Below, piece by piece: positions 15,992 through 24,342 of a stretch of DNA of 64,000 nt; the stretch's first letter is position 1; every line of letters begins with the position of its first letter. The notes beneath the pieces are model-generated. The model was given only the letters and a program-made list of their open reading frames with translations, was not told where the DNA came from and ran no database searches. Where the stretch lies: assembly GCF_003259365.1 (NCBI RefSeq), contig NZ_QLLY01000017.1, positions 62,001 through 126,000 of the forward strand, written 5' to 3'. This stretch comes from Streptomyces sp. PsTaAH-137. GTDB taxonomy: Bacteria; Actinomycetota; Actinomycetes; Streptomycetales; Streptomycetaceae. A program made the position numbers and the translations under genes.

Positions 15992-17854
15992 TCACGGCCG
16001 CAGGCGCAGCACCTGCGGGTCGTGGTCGCTGATCTGGTCGTGGAACTCGCTGTTGATGTGCACGCTGTCGTAACGGAACGAGCCCTTGGACCGGATCGAC
16101 GGGCTGACCAGGATCTGGTCGAGGACCTGGCTGTTGCCCTGGTAGTCGTACGTGTAACGCTCGCTCTTCGGCAGCGACTTGATCGCCGACCAGAGCGCGC
16201 CGCCGTCCTCCAGGAGCTTCGCCGTGCCGGAGAACTCGAAGTCGTTGATGTCGCCGAGCGTGATCACGTCGGCGTTCTTCTGGACCTTGAGGATGTCCTT
16301 CACGAAGGAGTTCACGACCGTCGCCTGCGCGTGGCGCTGCGTCTCGGAGCTGCGCGTCGGCGGCTGGTACTGCGAGGTCAGGCCCTGGTCGCCGCCCTTC
16401 GACGCGAAGTGGTTGGCGATGACGAAGACCGTCTTGCCGCGGAAGGTGAACTCGCCGGCCAGCGGCTTGCGGCTGTTCGTCCAGGCCGCGTTCGCCGGGT
16501 CGACACGGCCCGGCGACGCGGTGAGCGCCGCCTTGTTCTTGCCGGCGCTCGTCACGCCGACCGCCGTCGTCGCGTCGCCGCCCGCCCGGTCGGTGAAGGA
16601 GACCCGCTCCGGGTTGAAGAGGAACACCTGGCGGATGTTGCCGCCCGGCTCGCCGCCGTCCGCGTTGTTCACCGGGTCGATGGAGCGCCACTCGTAGCGC
16701 GGGCCGCCCGCCGCGACGATCGCGTCGGTCAGCTTCGCCATCGTCCGGTCGGCCGCGACGGTGCCGTCGTTCGTCGCGCCGTTGTTGTCCTGGATCTCCT
16801 CCAGCGACACGATGTCGGGCGAGCGCAGGTTGTCGACGATGGCCGCCGCGTGCTCCTCGAACGTGGCGTCGCCCGGGTCGAGGTTCTCGACGTTGTACGT
16901 GGCCACGGCCAGCTCGTTCGACTTCTGCGCCCGGGTCGTCTCACGGGTCAGGCCCGACTGCTTCAGGCTGCCCAACTCCCGTGCGACGAGCGTGTATCCG
17001 CCGTACGAGTTGTAGTCGAGCGGGCCCTCGGTGGTGCCCTTCAGCACGTCACCGACATCGGCCACGGGGAAGTCGGCGGTCGCGCCGAGCGACTGGACCT
17101 GGAGGCGGCCCGTGTTCTGCGACTCGTAACTGCCGTAACGGGTGCCGCCGCGCTTCGTCGCGTTCTCGTGCGGCTTCACCGTGACCCACAGCTCGGTGTA
17201 CGGGTCCGACGCGGTCACCACCCGCGAGGAGCCGATCCGGACGTTCTGGCCCTCCAGGGACTCGTAGTAGTCCAGGGCGTACTTCCTCGGCTGGAGCGTC
17301 AGACCGTTGACCGAGCCGTTCGCCGCGCTGTCGCCCGCCGGGGTGTAGGCGTCCGGGACCGACTTCGCGCTGATCGTCGTCACCGGGATCGCGTTGCCGG
17401 ACGAGACGACCGTCACCGTCGGCTTCGATATCTCCGTGAGCGACTGGTTGCCGGACGAGGCGCCGCCCGGCACGTACTCGGTCACCGTGCCGGAGACGGT
17501 CACCGCGTCACCGGCCTTCACGGTCGGCGCGGAGCTGGTGAAGACGAAGACGCCCTCACTGGTGGCGGGGTCGGCGTCCGGGTTCGGGTCCTGGAACCAG
17601 AAGCCCTTCGACGAGCCGTACGTGCGGACACCGGTCACCACACCGGGCACGTCCGCGACCGCCTGGCCGACGAGCGGGGAGACGCGGGTGCTGCCCTGGA
17701 CGTCGTGGATGGCGGCCGTGGCGGCGTGCGCGGGGGCCGTCACCACGACGGCGTAGGTCGCGCAGCTCGCGGTGGCGACGGCGAGCGCGGCGAGGCGCGA
17801 ACGGGTACGCGCCAAGTGGGCGGGCGAAGCGGACGATACGGATCTGCTCGACAA
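15992..17854 (-). CDS. Secreted endonuclease/exonuclease/phosphatase family nuclease
   Basis: 620 residues with an export signal: a basic start (LARTRSRL), a hydrophobic stretch (LAALAVATASCATYAVVVT) and an A-H-A site near residue 44. Residues 45-320 hold an OB-fold/lamin-tail-like part typical of extracellular nucleases (IHDVQGSTRVSPLVGQAVADVPGVVTGV). The EEP nuclease domain follows: VATYNVENLDPGD, PDIVSLEEIQDN (catalytic Glu), NHFASKGGD, TLGDINDF and SDHDPQVLRL at the end, the SDH motif being the catalytic His. It probably digests extracellular DNA to recover phosphate or nucleosides. Related Streptomyces exonucleases are PhoP-controlled. Confidence 0.9.
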   Translation of the reverse strand: MSSRSVSSASPAHLARTRSRLAALAVATASCATYAVVVTAPAHAATAAIHDVQGSTRVSPLVGQAVADVPGVVTGVRTYGSSKGFWFQDPNPDADPATSEGVFVFTSSAPTVKAGDAVTVSGTVTEYVPGGASSGNQSLTEISKPTVTVVSSGNAIPVTTISAKSVPDAYTPAGDSAANGSVNGLTLQPRKYALDYYESLEGQNVRIGSSRVVTASDPYTELWVTVKPHENATKRGGTRYGSYESQNTGRLQVQSLGATADFPVADVGDVLKGTTEGPLDYNSYGGYTLVARELGSLKQSGLTRETTRAQKSNELAVATYNVENLDPGDATFEEHAAAIVDNLRSPDIVSLEEIQDNNGATNDGTVAADRTMAKLTDAIVAAGGPRYEWRSIDPVNNADGGEPGGNIRQVFLFNPERVSFTDRAGGDATTAVGVTSAGKNKAALTASPGRVDPANAAWTNSRKPLAGEFTFRGKTVFVIANHFASKGGDQGLTSQYQPPTRSSETQRHAQATVVNSFVKDILKVQKNADVITLGDINDFEFSGTAKLLEDGGALWSAIKSLPKSERYTYDYQGNSQVLDQILVSPSIRSKGSFRYDSVHINSEFHDQISDHDPQVLRLRP

Positions 17855-18137
17855 GGAATGCCTCCGGGGGCGTGCGTGTGGCGAGCGCCGGGACGAGGGT
17901 GGAGCGTGCGCGGGTTCTGTCTCTGCTGCTGTCTCCGGCTGTCTTCAGCCGTTCTCAGCTGTCTTCGTCTACGCGCGTCAATCTCTTTCCTGGGCAGGGG
18001 AGTTGTCAAGGTTTTCCGGGTGTCCCACAGGCGAGCGAAACCTGACGGGTACATGAACTGGGCGGCAAAGGGTCAAATCCGTCTACGCTGAGCGGTCGCA
18101 ACGCATGACACTTGTACGGCCCGAGGAGAACCAGCCG

Positions 18138-19586
18138 ATGTCAGACAGCTCCCCCCTGCCGCCGGTGCGGCTGCCCGCCGAAGCGGAGCTGGCGCGGGAC
18201 GCCCTCGCCAGCCCCCTGCTGTCGCGCGCGGTGCGGCTCGCGCGCTGGGCCGGACCCGGCACCCGGGTCGGCGCGGGCGGCGAACTCGTCGAGGAGCAGT
18301 TGCCCGCCGCCGCTGCCGAGCTGGGACTCTCCGGCGTCGGCACCGACGACGGCGAGGCCGCCGCGTACGCGAGCGAGGCCTGGCGGATCGCCGTCGACAC
18401 CGGGCTCGTGGAGATCGTCGACGAGGAGGAGGGCACCGTCACCGTCGGCGAGGAGCTGGGCGTTCTCACCTCCGGCGGCCCCGCCGACATCCTCGGGCTT
18501 TGGCTCGGCGCGCTCGACAGCGTGCTCGCCGACGCCTCCGTGCCGGACCTGGACGATCTGGTCGGCGCCATGGAGGAGGGCGGCGAGATCGACTTCTCGC
18601 AGCTCGACTGGGACCCCGAGGCCGAGTCCGAGTTCCTCGAAGGCGTCCTCGCCAATCTGTACCTGCTGACCGTCGCCGAGGGCGGCGCGGGAGACGGGCC
18701 CGTGCCGCTGCCCGCCCTCGCCGCCTCGATGATCGTCCCCGACGACATGGGGGAGCCCACCGACGACGTCCTGGAGCAGGTGTCGGACGCGATGATGCGG
18801 CTCGACGACCAGTTCCGGCTGCTCGACCCCGTCGGGCTCGTGGAGTTCCAGCCGGTCGACGAGGCGCTGATGGCCGACATCGACGAGGCGGCCGAGTCCG
18901 TCGCCGAGCCGGTCGACGACTCCGACGTCTCGCGGTACGGGATGGTGCGGCTCACTCCGCTCGGTCTGTACGGGATCCGGGCGCGGATGCTGGAGGCCGG
19001 GGTCGACGCGCCGGCCGTCGGTGGCCTCGTCGACAAGGGGGCCGACGTGCTCCTCGACAGCACGTCCGCGTTCCCGCAGGCGGCCGCGCAGGCCGAGATC
19101 GAGCAGTGGCTCGCTCGGCGTGAACCGCTGGGCGCGGCGCGGGAGTTGCTGGCCGCGGCGCGCGGGGCCGACGACGGGGCGCCGTTGCGGCGGCTCCGTT
19201 GTCAGCAGGCGCTGTCTCTTGTCGGGGCCGAGGCCGAGCCCGCGCTCCGGGAGGTTCTCGACGATCCCGAGCTCGGGGGGCTCGCCCGGGTCTGGCTCGC
19301 CGAGCACGGGTTCGGTGATGTGCCCGCGCCCTCGGAGGACCTGGTCTTCTGGCTCACCGTCGACACCATCGCGGCGCAGCTCTCCCTCGAGGGGAACTCG
19401 GACGAGTTGCAGGCGCTGGTGGAGGGGCTTGCCGCGCAGCACAGCGGGTTCTTCGCTGCGGCGTGGCGGGTGGATCATCCCGCCACGCCGGATGTGCTGG
19501 AGGCCATGGGGCGGCTGCATCCCGACAAGCGGGTGGCCAAGGAGGCCCGCAAGGCTGCCTTCAAGGCGCGGTCTGCTGCGCAGTAG
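18138..19586 (+). CDS. Acidic helical protein with HEAT-like C-terminus, unknown function
   Basis: 482 residues. It is rich in Asp/Glu/Ala/Leu with no cysteine-rich motif or membrane helix. The N-terminal half contains a winged-helix-like segment (ARLARWAGPGTRVGAGGELVEEQLPAAAAELGL), and the last 130 residues read as HEAT-like repeats (LRRLRCQQALSLVGAEAEPALREVLDDPELGGLARVWLAEHGFGD). This composition is seen in a Streptomyces-specific family without known role. The ATG at 18138 has GAGGAGA at 18123-18129. It stands alone, with divergent and repeat-rich neighbours. Confidence 0.75.
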   Translation: MSDSSPLPPVRLPAEAELARDALASPLLSRAVRLARWAGPGTRVGAGGELVEEQLPAAAAELGLSGVGTDDGEAAAYASEAWRIAVDTGLVEIVDEEEGTVTVGEELGVLTSGGPADILGLWLGALDSVLADASVPDLDDLVGAMEEGGEIDFSQLDWDPEAESEFLEGVLANLYLLTVAEGGAGDGPVPLPALAASMIVPDDMGEPTDDVLEQVSDAMMRLDDQFRLLDPVGLVEFQPVDEALMADIDEAAESVAEPVDDSDVSRYGMVRLTPLGLYGIRARMLEAGVDAPAVGGLVDKGADVLLDSTSAFPQAAAQAEIEQWLARREPLGAARELLAAARGADDGAPLRRLRCQQALSLVGAEAEPALREVLDDPELGGLARVWLAEHGFGDVPAPSEDLVFWLTVDTIAAQLSLEGNSDELQALVEGLAAQHSGFFAAAWRVDHPATPDVLEAMGRLHPDKRVAKEARKAAFKARSAAQ

Positions 19587-19623
19587 GGATTGTTTTCCGG
19601 GTGCGGCCCGGTGGCCGCTTCTC

Positions 19624-19844
19624 GCGCAGTTCCCCGCGCCCCTAAAACCAGTTCCCACGCGCGCCTCTCGTCGTGGCTGGTCGCGCAGTTCCCCGCGCCC
19701 CTGAGATGCGCACTTCGTGCGGCATCTCATCAGCCGCAGATGGGGAAGGCGCGCGAAGCGCAGCCTTCAGGGGCGCGGGGAACTGCGCGAGAAGCCCCAC
19801 CGGGCCGCGGGTGACGGACTGCCCAGGGGCGCGGGGAACTGCGC
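19624..19844. repeat. Cluster of four copies of a 20-bp repeat with internal hairpins
   Basis: GCGCAGTTCCCCGCGCCCCT occurs in direct orientation at 19624-19643 and 19683-19702 and inverted at 19769-19788 and 19825-19844. Between them lie two small hairpins, GAGATG...CATCTC (19703-19728) and GAAGGC...GCCTTC (19745-19768). Folded as RNA or cruciform, the outer copies pair over the inner hairpins. A closely related element is at 52724-52936, and a single copy is at 63298. This is an intergenic repeat family, not a gene. Confidence 0.85.
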
Positions 19845-19902
19845 GCCCAGCCACCCACCGGGTCGCAGTCGGCAGGCCGGGGCGGGAGTGCCGGGGTGTC
19901 CG

Positions 19903-20349
19903 TCAGCAGAGGTAGCGCGTTGTGTGTTTGAAGGATGATGTCGCGCCGTCGAAGCCGTACGTGCCCCGGTACGCCGGCGGGTTCTGGTACTCCCCGACGA
20001 TCGTGACCGTGTTCGCGCACGAGCCCTGCCCGGCCCGCTTGGCGTCGAGCCGGATCGTGTCGCCGATGAAGCCGCCCGTGATGTCCCACGGCGCCCCGCA
20101 GATGCCGGCCGTGATCTGGCCCCCGGTCACCACGTAGGGATGCGTGTTCGGGTTGATCCTCGCGGTGATGGCGAAGGTCACCTGGCCGTTGTTCAGCTCC
20201 AGTTTGCAGTCGACGGACACCGCCTCGGCGGACACCTCGGCCTGCGCGGCGAACGCCTCGTCGCGGGTCTTGACCTCGGCGCCCTGCGGGTTGTGGAAGC
20301 GGTGCTCGGCGCGTGCGGTGCTCTTCTGCTTGCGTGCCTGAGTGGTCAT
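19903..20349 (-). CDS. Hypothetical beta-rich protein of the Nal1-protease cassette
   Basis: 148 residues starting at an ATG with a GGGGGTG ribosome site. The first 45 residues are charged and helical (RKQKSTARAEHRFHNPQGAEVKTRDEAFAAQAEV). The rest is predicted beta sheet with VDCKLELNNGQVTFAITARI, ITAGICGAPWDITGG and EYQNPPAYRGTYGFDG, three Cys and a terminal Leu-Cys. There is no signal peptide. I do not recognise it. It is the third of three genes on this strand, 11 bp after a Nal1-like protease, and could be a substrate, inhibitor or structural partner of it. Confidence 0.65.
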   Translation of the reverse strand: MTTQARKQKSTARAEHRFHNPQGAEVKTRDEAFAAQAEVSAEAVSVDCKLELNNGQVTFAITARINPNTHPYVVTGGQITAGICGAPWDITGGFIGDTIRLDAKRAGQGSCANTVTIVGEYQNPPAYRGTYGFDGATSSFKHTTRYLC

Positions 20350-20360
20350 GACGTCACCCC

Positions 20361-21518
20361 CTATGCCAGCTGCTCGGCGATCTCGACCCGCAGCAGCGCG
20401 CGGACGTTCTCGACGTGGTTGGCGACCGTGACCTGCGAGGAACCGGCGAACAGCAGGCCCACCGCGACGTTGTCGAGGGAGGTCACCAGGGAGCCGGAGT
20501 CGCCGCCGGCCGACATGTTCGTGGTGAGGATCTGGTCCTTGAAGCGGGCGGTGCCCGCGGTGCCGTAGTTGACGTCGATGGTCGAGTCGACCGCGATGAT
20601 CCGGCCGAAGGAGATGTTCGTCGTGCGGCCGGTCTTCTTCACGAGGTCGCCGACCGCGACGTTCGCCTTGCGCCGCCAGGCCCGCGGCGCGCCGCTGAAG
20701 TACTGCTCGCGCGTGGCGTCCTGGAACGGGACCTCGCCGAGCGCGCAGTCGACCACGTTGTTGTGCTGGTCGAGCGGTGTCTGCGGGGCGAACTGGATGG
20801 TGATGAACCGGGACAGCGTGGCGATCCGGTCCGCGGGGTTGGTGCCGCCGTCGAACGTGCCGGGCTGCAGGATGACGCTGCCCAACTGCGCCCGGTTGGA
20901 GTCGGCGAGCACATGGTTGTTGGACAGGACATAGAACTTGGCGGGGGTGCCGAGGCCGGGCCCCGGCGGGTCCACGGTGGCGCCCGGCAGGAAGTCGTAG
21001 ACCACGCTGCCCAGCGTGCCCGCGGTGATGGCCACGTTGCCGACCGAGAAGCCGGCCGGGCACGGGCGCATCCGGCGGACCAGGACCTGCGGCTCGAAGG
21101 TCGCGAGGCCGCCCAGCTCTTCGAGCACCGGCTGGCTCAGGCCGCCGAGCTGCTGGACCACGCCGCCGTCGGGACCGTAGCCGATCTCCTGCTGGCGGGC
21201 CCCGCCGCCCGGCCTGCTCTGCCGCCGCTGGGCGGAGATCTGGCCGACGGCCACGATGTCGGTGGGGGTGCCGTCATCCATCTGACGCGGGACCACATCC
21301 CGCTCGGGCAGCATGGACTCGGACACCTTCTGGGTCACGAAGACCAGGACGGCCGGTTCGCCGGTGGGCCGGCCGTCGACCCATTTCACGCCGTGGCCGT
21401 AGCCGACCACGTTCGCCAGCGGCTGCTCGCGCCGCAGGAAGTCGCTCTGTGCCTGGCTGCGGGAGCTGTCGCTCAGCTGACCGCCGGCCGGTCCTCGCAT
21501 CAATTCGGGCTGGTTCAC
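20361..21518 (-). CDS. Nal1-like serine protease (chymotrypsin fold)
   Basis: 385 residues without a signal peptide. The catalytic triad of a trypsin-like fold is visible: His in YVLSNNHVLAD, Asp in NNVVDCALGEV and Ser in SAGGDSGSLVTS. The order and the D-S-G-S-L-V form resemble the plant NAL1/bacterial Nal1-like peptidases. Residues 35-100 form a separate N-terminal domain (LANVVGYGHG...AVLVFVTQKV...LPERDVVPRQMDDGTPTDIVAVGQI) that also exists as a free-standing protein just upstream. The substrate is unknown. Absence of an export signal points to a cytosolic role such as regulated or conflict-related proteolysis. Confidence 0.8.
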   Translation of the reverse strand: MNQPELMRGPAGGQLSDSSRSQAQSDFLRREQPLANVVGYGHGVKWVDGRPTGEPAVLVFVTQKVSESMLPERDVVPRQMDDGTPTDIVAVGQISAQRRQSRPGGGARQQEIGYGPDGGVVQQLGGLSQPVLEELGGLATFEPQVLVRRMRPCPAGFSVGNVAITAGTLGSVVYDFLPGATVDPPGPGLGTPAKFYVLSNNHVLADSNRAQLGSVILQPGTFDGGTNPADRIATLSRFITIQFAPQTPLDQHNNVVDCALGEVPFQDATREQYFSGAPRAWRRKANVAVGDLVKKTGRTTNISFGRIIAVDSTIDVNYGTAGTARFKDQILTTNMSAGGDSGSLVTSLDNVAVGLLFAGSSQVTVANHVENVRALLRVEIAEQLA

Positions 21519-21570
21519 GCCAGACCACCTCTTTCCCGGAGTTCACATGCATGCGGGTCCTCGGAGCCGG

Positions 21571-21843
21571 TCAGCGCCCTTCGGGCGGCTCGCCGGGCGT
21601 CTCGTCCCGGGCCCGGACGTCGCCGATCGCGAGCACGCGCACCGGTACGCCGTCCAGCTCCTGAGGAACCACGTCGTCCGCGGGGAGCCGGTCACGGGGC
21701 ACTTTGCGGGTGACGAAGACGACGATGACGTCCGCCCCCGAGCGCTCGTCCCTCCCGATCCCGACTCCTGTGACATTGGCCAGCTTCATCAGCCGGCTCT
21801 CATGGAGGCCGCGTGCCCGACGTGCGTCCACTCGGCTCGCCAC
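21571..21843 (-). CDS. Free-standing homologue of the protease N-terminal domain
   Basis: 90 residues whose core (LANVTGVGIG...VIVVFVTRKVPRDRLPADDVVPQELDGVPVRVLAIGDVRA) lines up with residues 35-100 of the protease encoded next on the same strand. The matching positions include LANV-G-G-G, VFVT-KV, LP--DVVP and the VxxIGxIxA-like end. It therefore looks like a separately made copy of the protease's pro- or regulatory domain. The start is uncertain: GTG at 21843 with GAGGGG, or an internal ATG giving MKLANV. A promoter with TTGACC-17-TAAACA lies just upstream. Confidence 0.7.
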   Translation of the reverse strand: MASRVDARRARGLHESRLMKLANVTGVGIGRDERSGADVIVVFVTRKVPRDRLPADDVVPQELDGVPVRVLAIGDVRARDETPGEPPEGR

Positions 21844-21879
21844 CCCCTCGACGGGTGATGCGGTGATGCAGGTAGGGAC

Positions 21880-21908
21880 TGTTTATTGCCGCACGGAAAG
21901 GTGGTCAA
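21880..21908 (-). promoter_or_regulatory. Sigma-70-type promoter of the protease cassette
   Basis: Read on the minus strand: TTGACC (21908-21903), a 17-bp spacer and TAAACA (21885-21880), followed by about 36 bp to the GTG at 21843. Spacing and sequence fit a vegetative (HrdB-type) promoter. Confidence 0.6.
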
Positions 21909-22008
21909 GGCGTTCTGCGTGAAATCTTGGGTTTGCGGGTGAGGTGGGCCTGTTGACCTTCTTTACGAAGATTCTTCCGATGTCTGCCGGAAAGCGCTGT
22001 CGGCTTCG

Positions 22009-22773
22009 TCAGATCCGCAGATACGAGGCGCCGTTGAGGTCCAGGACGGTTCCCGAGGCCCACTGCGCCCCGGGCGACGCCAGCCAGAGCACGGCCCCGG
22101 CGATCTCCTCCGCCGAGGCGACCCGGCCGAACGGGCTCTGCGCCCGCACCTCGTCGGTCAGCCGGTGCGCCACCCGCTCCGTCTCGATGAACCCGGGCGC
22201 CACGGACGCCACCCCGATCCCGTACGGCGCGAGCGCGACCGCGAGGGACTGCCCGAGCGCGTGCACGGCGGCCTTCGTCGCCCCGTACGCCGGGTGGTCC
22301 GGCTCGCCCTTGAAGGCGCCGCGCGAGCCGACGTTGACGATCCGGCCGCCCGTGCCCTGCTCGATCATGCGGCGGGCCGCCAGATGACTCAGGTTCGCGG
22401 TGCCGAGCAGGTTCACCGAGACATGCCGCTGCCACAGCTCCGACCACTCCTCGTACGAGGTGGTGGCGGGCGGGTGCGGCAGGTTCACGGCCGCGTTGTT
22501 CACCAGGACGTCGATGCCCCCGAGCCCGTCAGCGGCCCGTTCGGCGATCGACGCGGCGCCCGCCGGGTCGGACAGATCGCCCCCGACGAGCACGTGCCCG
22601 GTGCCGGTCAGCGAGTCGAGGGTGGCGCGGGCCTCGGCCTCCCGGGAGCCGTAGTGCACCGCCACCCGGTCGCCGCCCGCCGCGAACGCCTGGGCCAGCG
22701 CCCGTCCCAGGCCGCGCGAGGCGCCGCTCACGAGCACGCGCCGTCCGGCTTCCGGCAGGTTCACTGAAGTCAT
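22009..22773 (-). CDS. Short-chain dehydrogenase/reductase
   Basis: 254-residue classical SDR using NAD(P). The Rossmann glycine motif is VSGASRGLGRA (about residues 15-25), the N-N-A-A strand lies near 90, the catalytic Ser is in IVNVGSRGAF and the Tyr-x3-Lys pair in YGATKAA near 160. C-terminal IAGAVLWLASPGAQWASGTVLDLNG is the standard end of FabG-like enzymes. The substrate cannot be told. It is transcribed divergently from phoX, with 114 bp between the starts that hold the PHO-box-like repeat, so it may share that control. Confidence 0.92.
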   Translation of the reverse strand: MTSVNLPEAGRRVLVSGASRGLGRALAQAFAAGGDRVAVHYGSREAEARATLDSLTGTGHVLVGGDLSDPAGAASIAERAADGLGGIDVLVNNAAVNLPHPPATTSYEEWSELWQRHVSVNLLGTANLSHLAARRMIEQGTGGRIVNVGSRGAFKGEPDHPAYGATKAAVHALGQSLAVALAPYGIGVASVAPGFIETERVAHRLTDEVRAQSPFGRVASAEEIAGAVLWLASPGAQWASGTVLDLNGASYLRI

Positions 22774-22801
22774 GAAAGGGGGCCCCTCGGCTTAGGACGG
22801 T

Positions 22802-22823
22802 GTTCAACCGCCGTTTATACGCG
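22802..22823 (+). promoter_or_regulatory. PHO-box-like tandem 11-bp repeat upstream of phoX
   Basis: GTTCAACCGCC (22802-22812) is followed directly by GTTTATACGCG (22813-22823). Streptomyces PhoP binds tandem 11-nt units close to GTTCACCCGGC. The first unit is a good match and the second retains GTT-A--CG. It lies 65 bp before phoX, in the region shared with the divergent SDR. Confidence 0.6.
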
Positions 22824-22887
22824 AGCGAGAACGTGTGCCCGAAACAGGCCCGCCCCCCGCTACACCATCACAACGGGAGACAGCCAC

Positions 22888-24342
22888 ATGTCGCTCACTC
22901 GCAGGGACTTCGCCAGACGCTCCGCGGCCACCGGTGCCGGAGTCGCCCTGGCCGGCTCCGTCGGCGCCCTCGCGACCGCGCCGAACGCGCTCGCCGCCAC
23001 GGACCACGGTCATGACCACGACCACGACCACGGGCACGACCACCACCACGACCACGGCGTCGGTTACGGACCGCTGATCCCCGACCCGGCCGGCCTCCTC
23101 GCGCTGCCCGCCCACTTCTCGTACAAGGTCATCACCTACAGCGGCAAGACCAAGCTGGAGTCCGGCGAGTTCACCCCGTCCAACCACGACGGCACCGCCA
23201 CCTTCGAGGGCCCGCGCGGCACCACGCTCCTCGTCAACAACCACGAGCTGGCCGGCGCCCGCGCCGACTGGCCGCACCCGGTGCCGCTCACCGAGGGCCT
23301 CGTCTACGACCCGGGGGCGGCCGGCGGCTGCACCGTCGTCGAGGTCCGCCGCGGCGGCGAGGTCGCCGAATGGGTCGGCATCGCGGGCACCGCCACCAAC
23401 TGCGCGGGCGGCTCCACCCCCTGGGACACCTGGCTGACCTGCGAGGAGACCGAGGACAAGGCCGGTTCCAAGGGCTTCACCAAGGACCACGGCTACGTCT
23501 TCGAGGTCGACCCCGCCGACCGCCGCGCCAACCGCTCGCCCAAGCCGGTCAAGGCGCTGGGCCGGTACGCCCACGAGGCCGTCGTCATCGACCCCAAGAA
23601 CGGCCAGGCGCTGCTCACCGAGGACGCCGCGAGCCCCAACGGCCTGCTCTACCGCTGGGTGCCGCCGCACGGCTTCAAGCACGGGCGCGGTCGCTTGCGC
23701 ACCCTCGCCGACGACGCGGGCGTCCTCCAGGCGTTCAAGTGCTTCGACTCCGGCGGCCGGTTCGTCGACGACCTCTCCCGCGCCACGAAGATCGGCACGG
23801 TCTACGGCGTCGACTGGGTCGAGGTCCCCGACCGCGACGCCAAGACCGTCTCCACGCGCAAGCAGTTCAAGGACGGCGAGGTCACCCGCGCCCGCAAGCT
23901 GGAGGGCATGTGGTGGGGTGACGGCGGCGCGTACATCGTCTCCTCCTTCGCCCGCACGGAGAGCCCCGTCCAGCACGACGGCCAGGTCTGGTTCTACGAC
24001 CCCAAGCGCCGCACCCTGACCCTGAAGGTGCTGCTGGGCGTCAACCCCGACCCGTCGGTGGACGGTGCCTTCGACGGCCCGGACAACATCACCGTCTCGC
24101 CCTACGGCGGTCTGGTCATCGCCGAGGACGGCGAGGGCGTCCAGCACCTGTTCGGCGCGACCGAGAAGGGCCGTACGTACCCGATCGCGCGCAACGAGCT
24201 GAACATCGGCACCGAGGAGGACCCGGAGTACAGCGAGTTCACCGGCGTCACCTTCTCGCCCGACGGACGCACGCTGTTCGCCAACATCCAGACGCCCGGC
24301 ATCATGCTGGCGATCACCGGCCCCTGGAAGCGGCAGCGCTAG
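22888..24342 (+). CDS. phoX: Tat-exported alkaline phosphatase PhoX (DUF839 family)
   Basis: 484 residues. The twin-arginine signal RRDFARR (residues 5-11) and an A-L-A site near 35 send a folded, metal-loaded enzyme out of the cell. A His/Asp run of about 20 residues follows at 38-58. The PhoX/DUF839 core contains SNHDGTATFEG, LLVNNHE, GAAGGCTVVEV, GGSTPWDTWLTCEET (calcium/iron ligand Glu and Cys), RYAHEAVVIDP, WWGDGGAYIVSSFARTES, FDGPDNITVSPYGGLVIAEDG and FSPDGRTLFANIQTPG. It removes phosphate from organic esters. A PHO-box-like site upstream suggests induction on phosphate starvation. A MITE-like element sits right at its stop codon. Confidence 0.9.
   Translation: MSLTRRDFARRSAATGAGVALAGSVGALATAPNALAATDHGHDHDHDHGHDHHHDHGVGYGPLIPDPAGLLALPAHFSYKVITYSGKTKLESGEFTPSNHDGTATFEGPRGTTLLVNNHELAGARADWPHPVPLTEGLVYDPGAAGGCTVVEVRRGGEVAEWVGIAGTATNCAGGSTPWDTWLTCEETEDKAGSKGFTKDHGYVFEVDPADRRANRSPKPVKALGRYAHEAVVIDPKNGQALLTEDAASPNGLLYRWVPPHGFKHGRGRLRTLADDAGVLQAFKCFDSGGRFVDDLSRATKIGTVYGVDWVEVPDRDAKTVSTRKQFKDGEVTRARKLEGMWWGDGGAYIVSSFARTESPVQHDGQVWFYDPKRRTLTLKVLLGVNPDPSVDGAFDGPDNITVSPYGGLVIAEDGEGVQHLFGATEKGRTYPIARNELNIGTEEDPEYSEFTGVTFSPDGRTLFANIQTPGIMLAITGPWKRQR

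Noticed and set aside
18034..18056. PHO-box-like sequence upstream of the secreted nuclease
   Set aside because: On the minus strand GTTCATGTACC is followed by CGTCAGGTTTC; only the first unit fits the consensus, and it is about 200 bp from the start codon. Too weak to call.
15743..18091. 782-codon open frame on the plus strand
   Set aside because: It is antisense to the secreted nuclease and part of the SRPBCC gene, with Arg/Val/Gly-biased composition typical of shadow frames in high-GC DNA.
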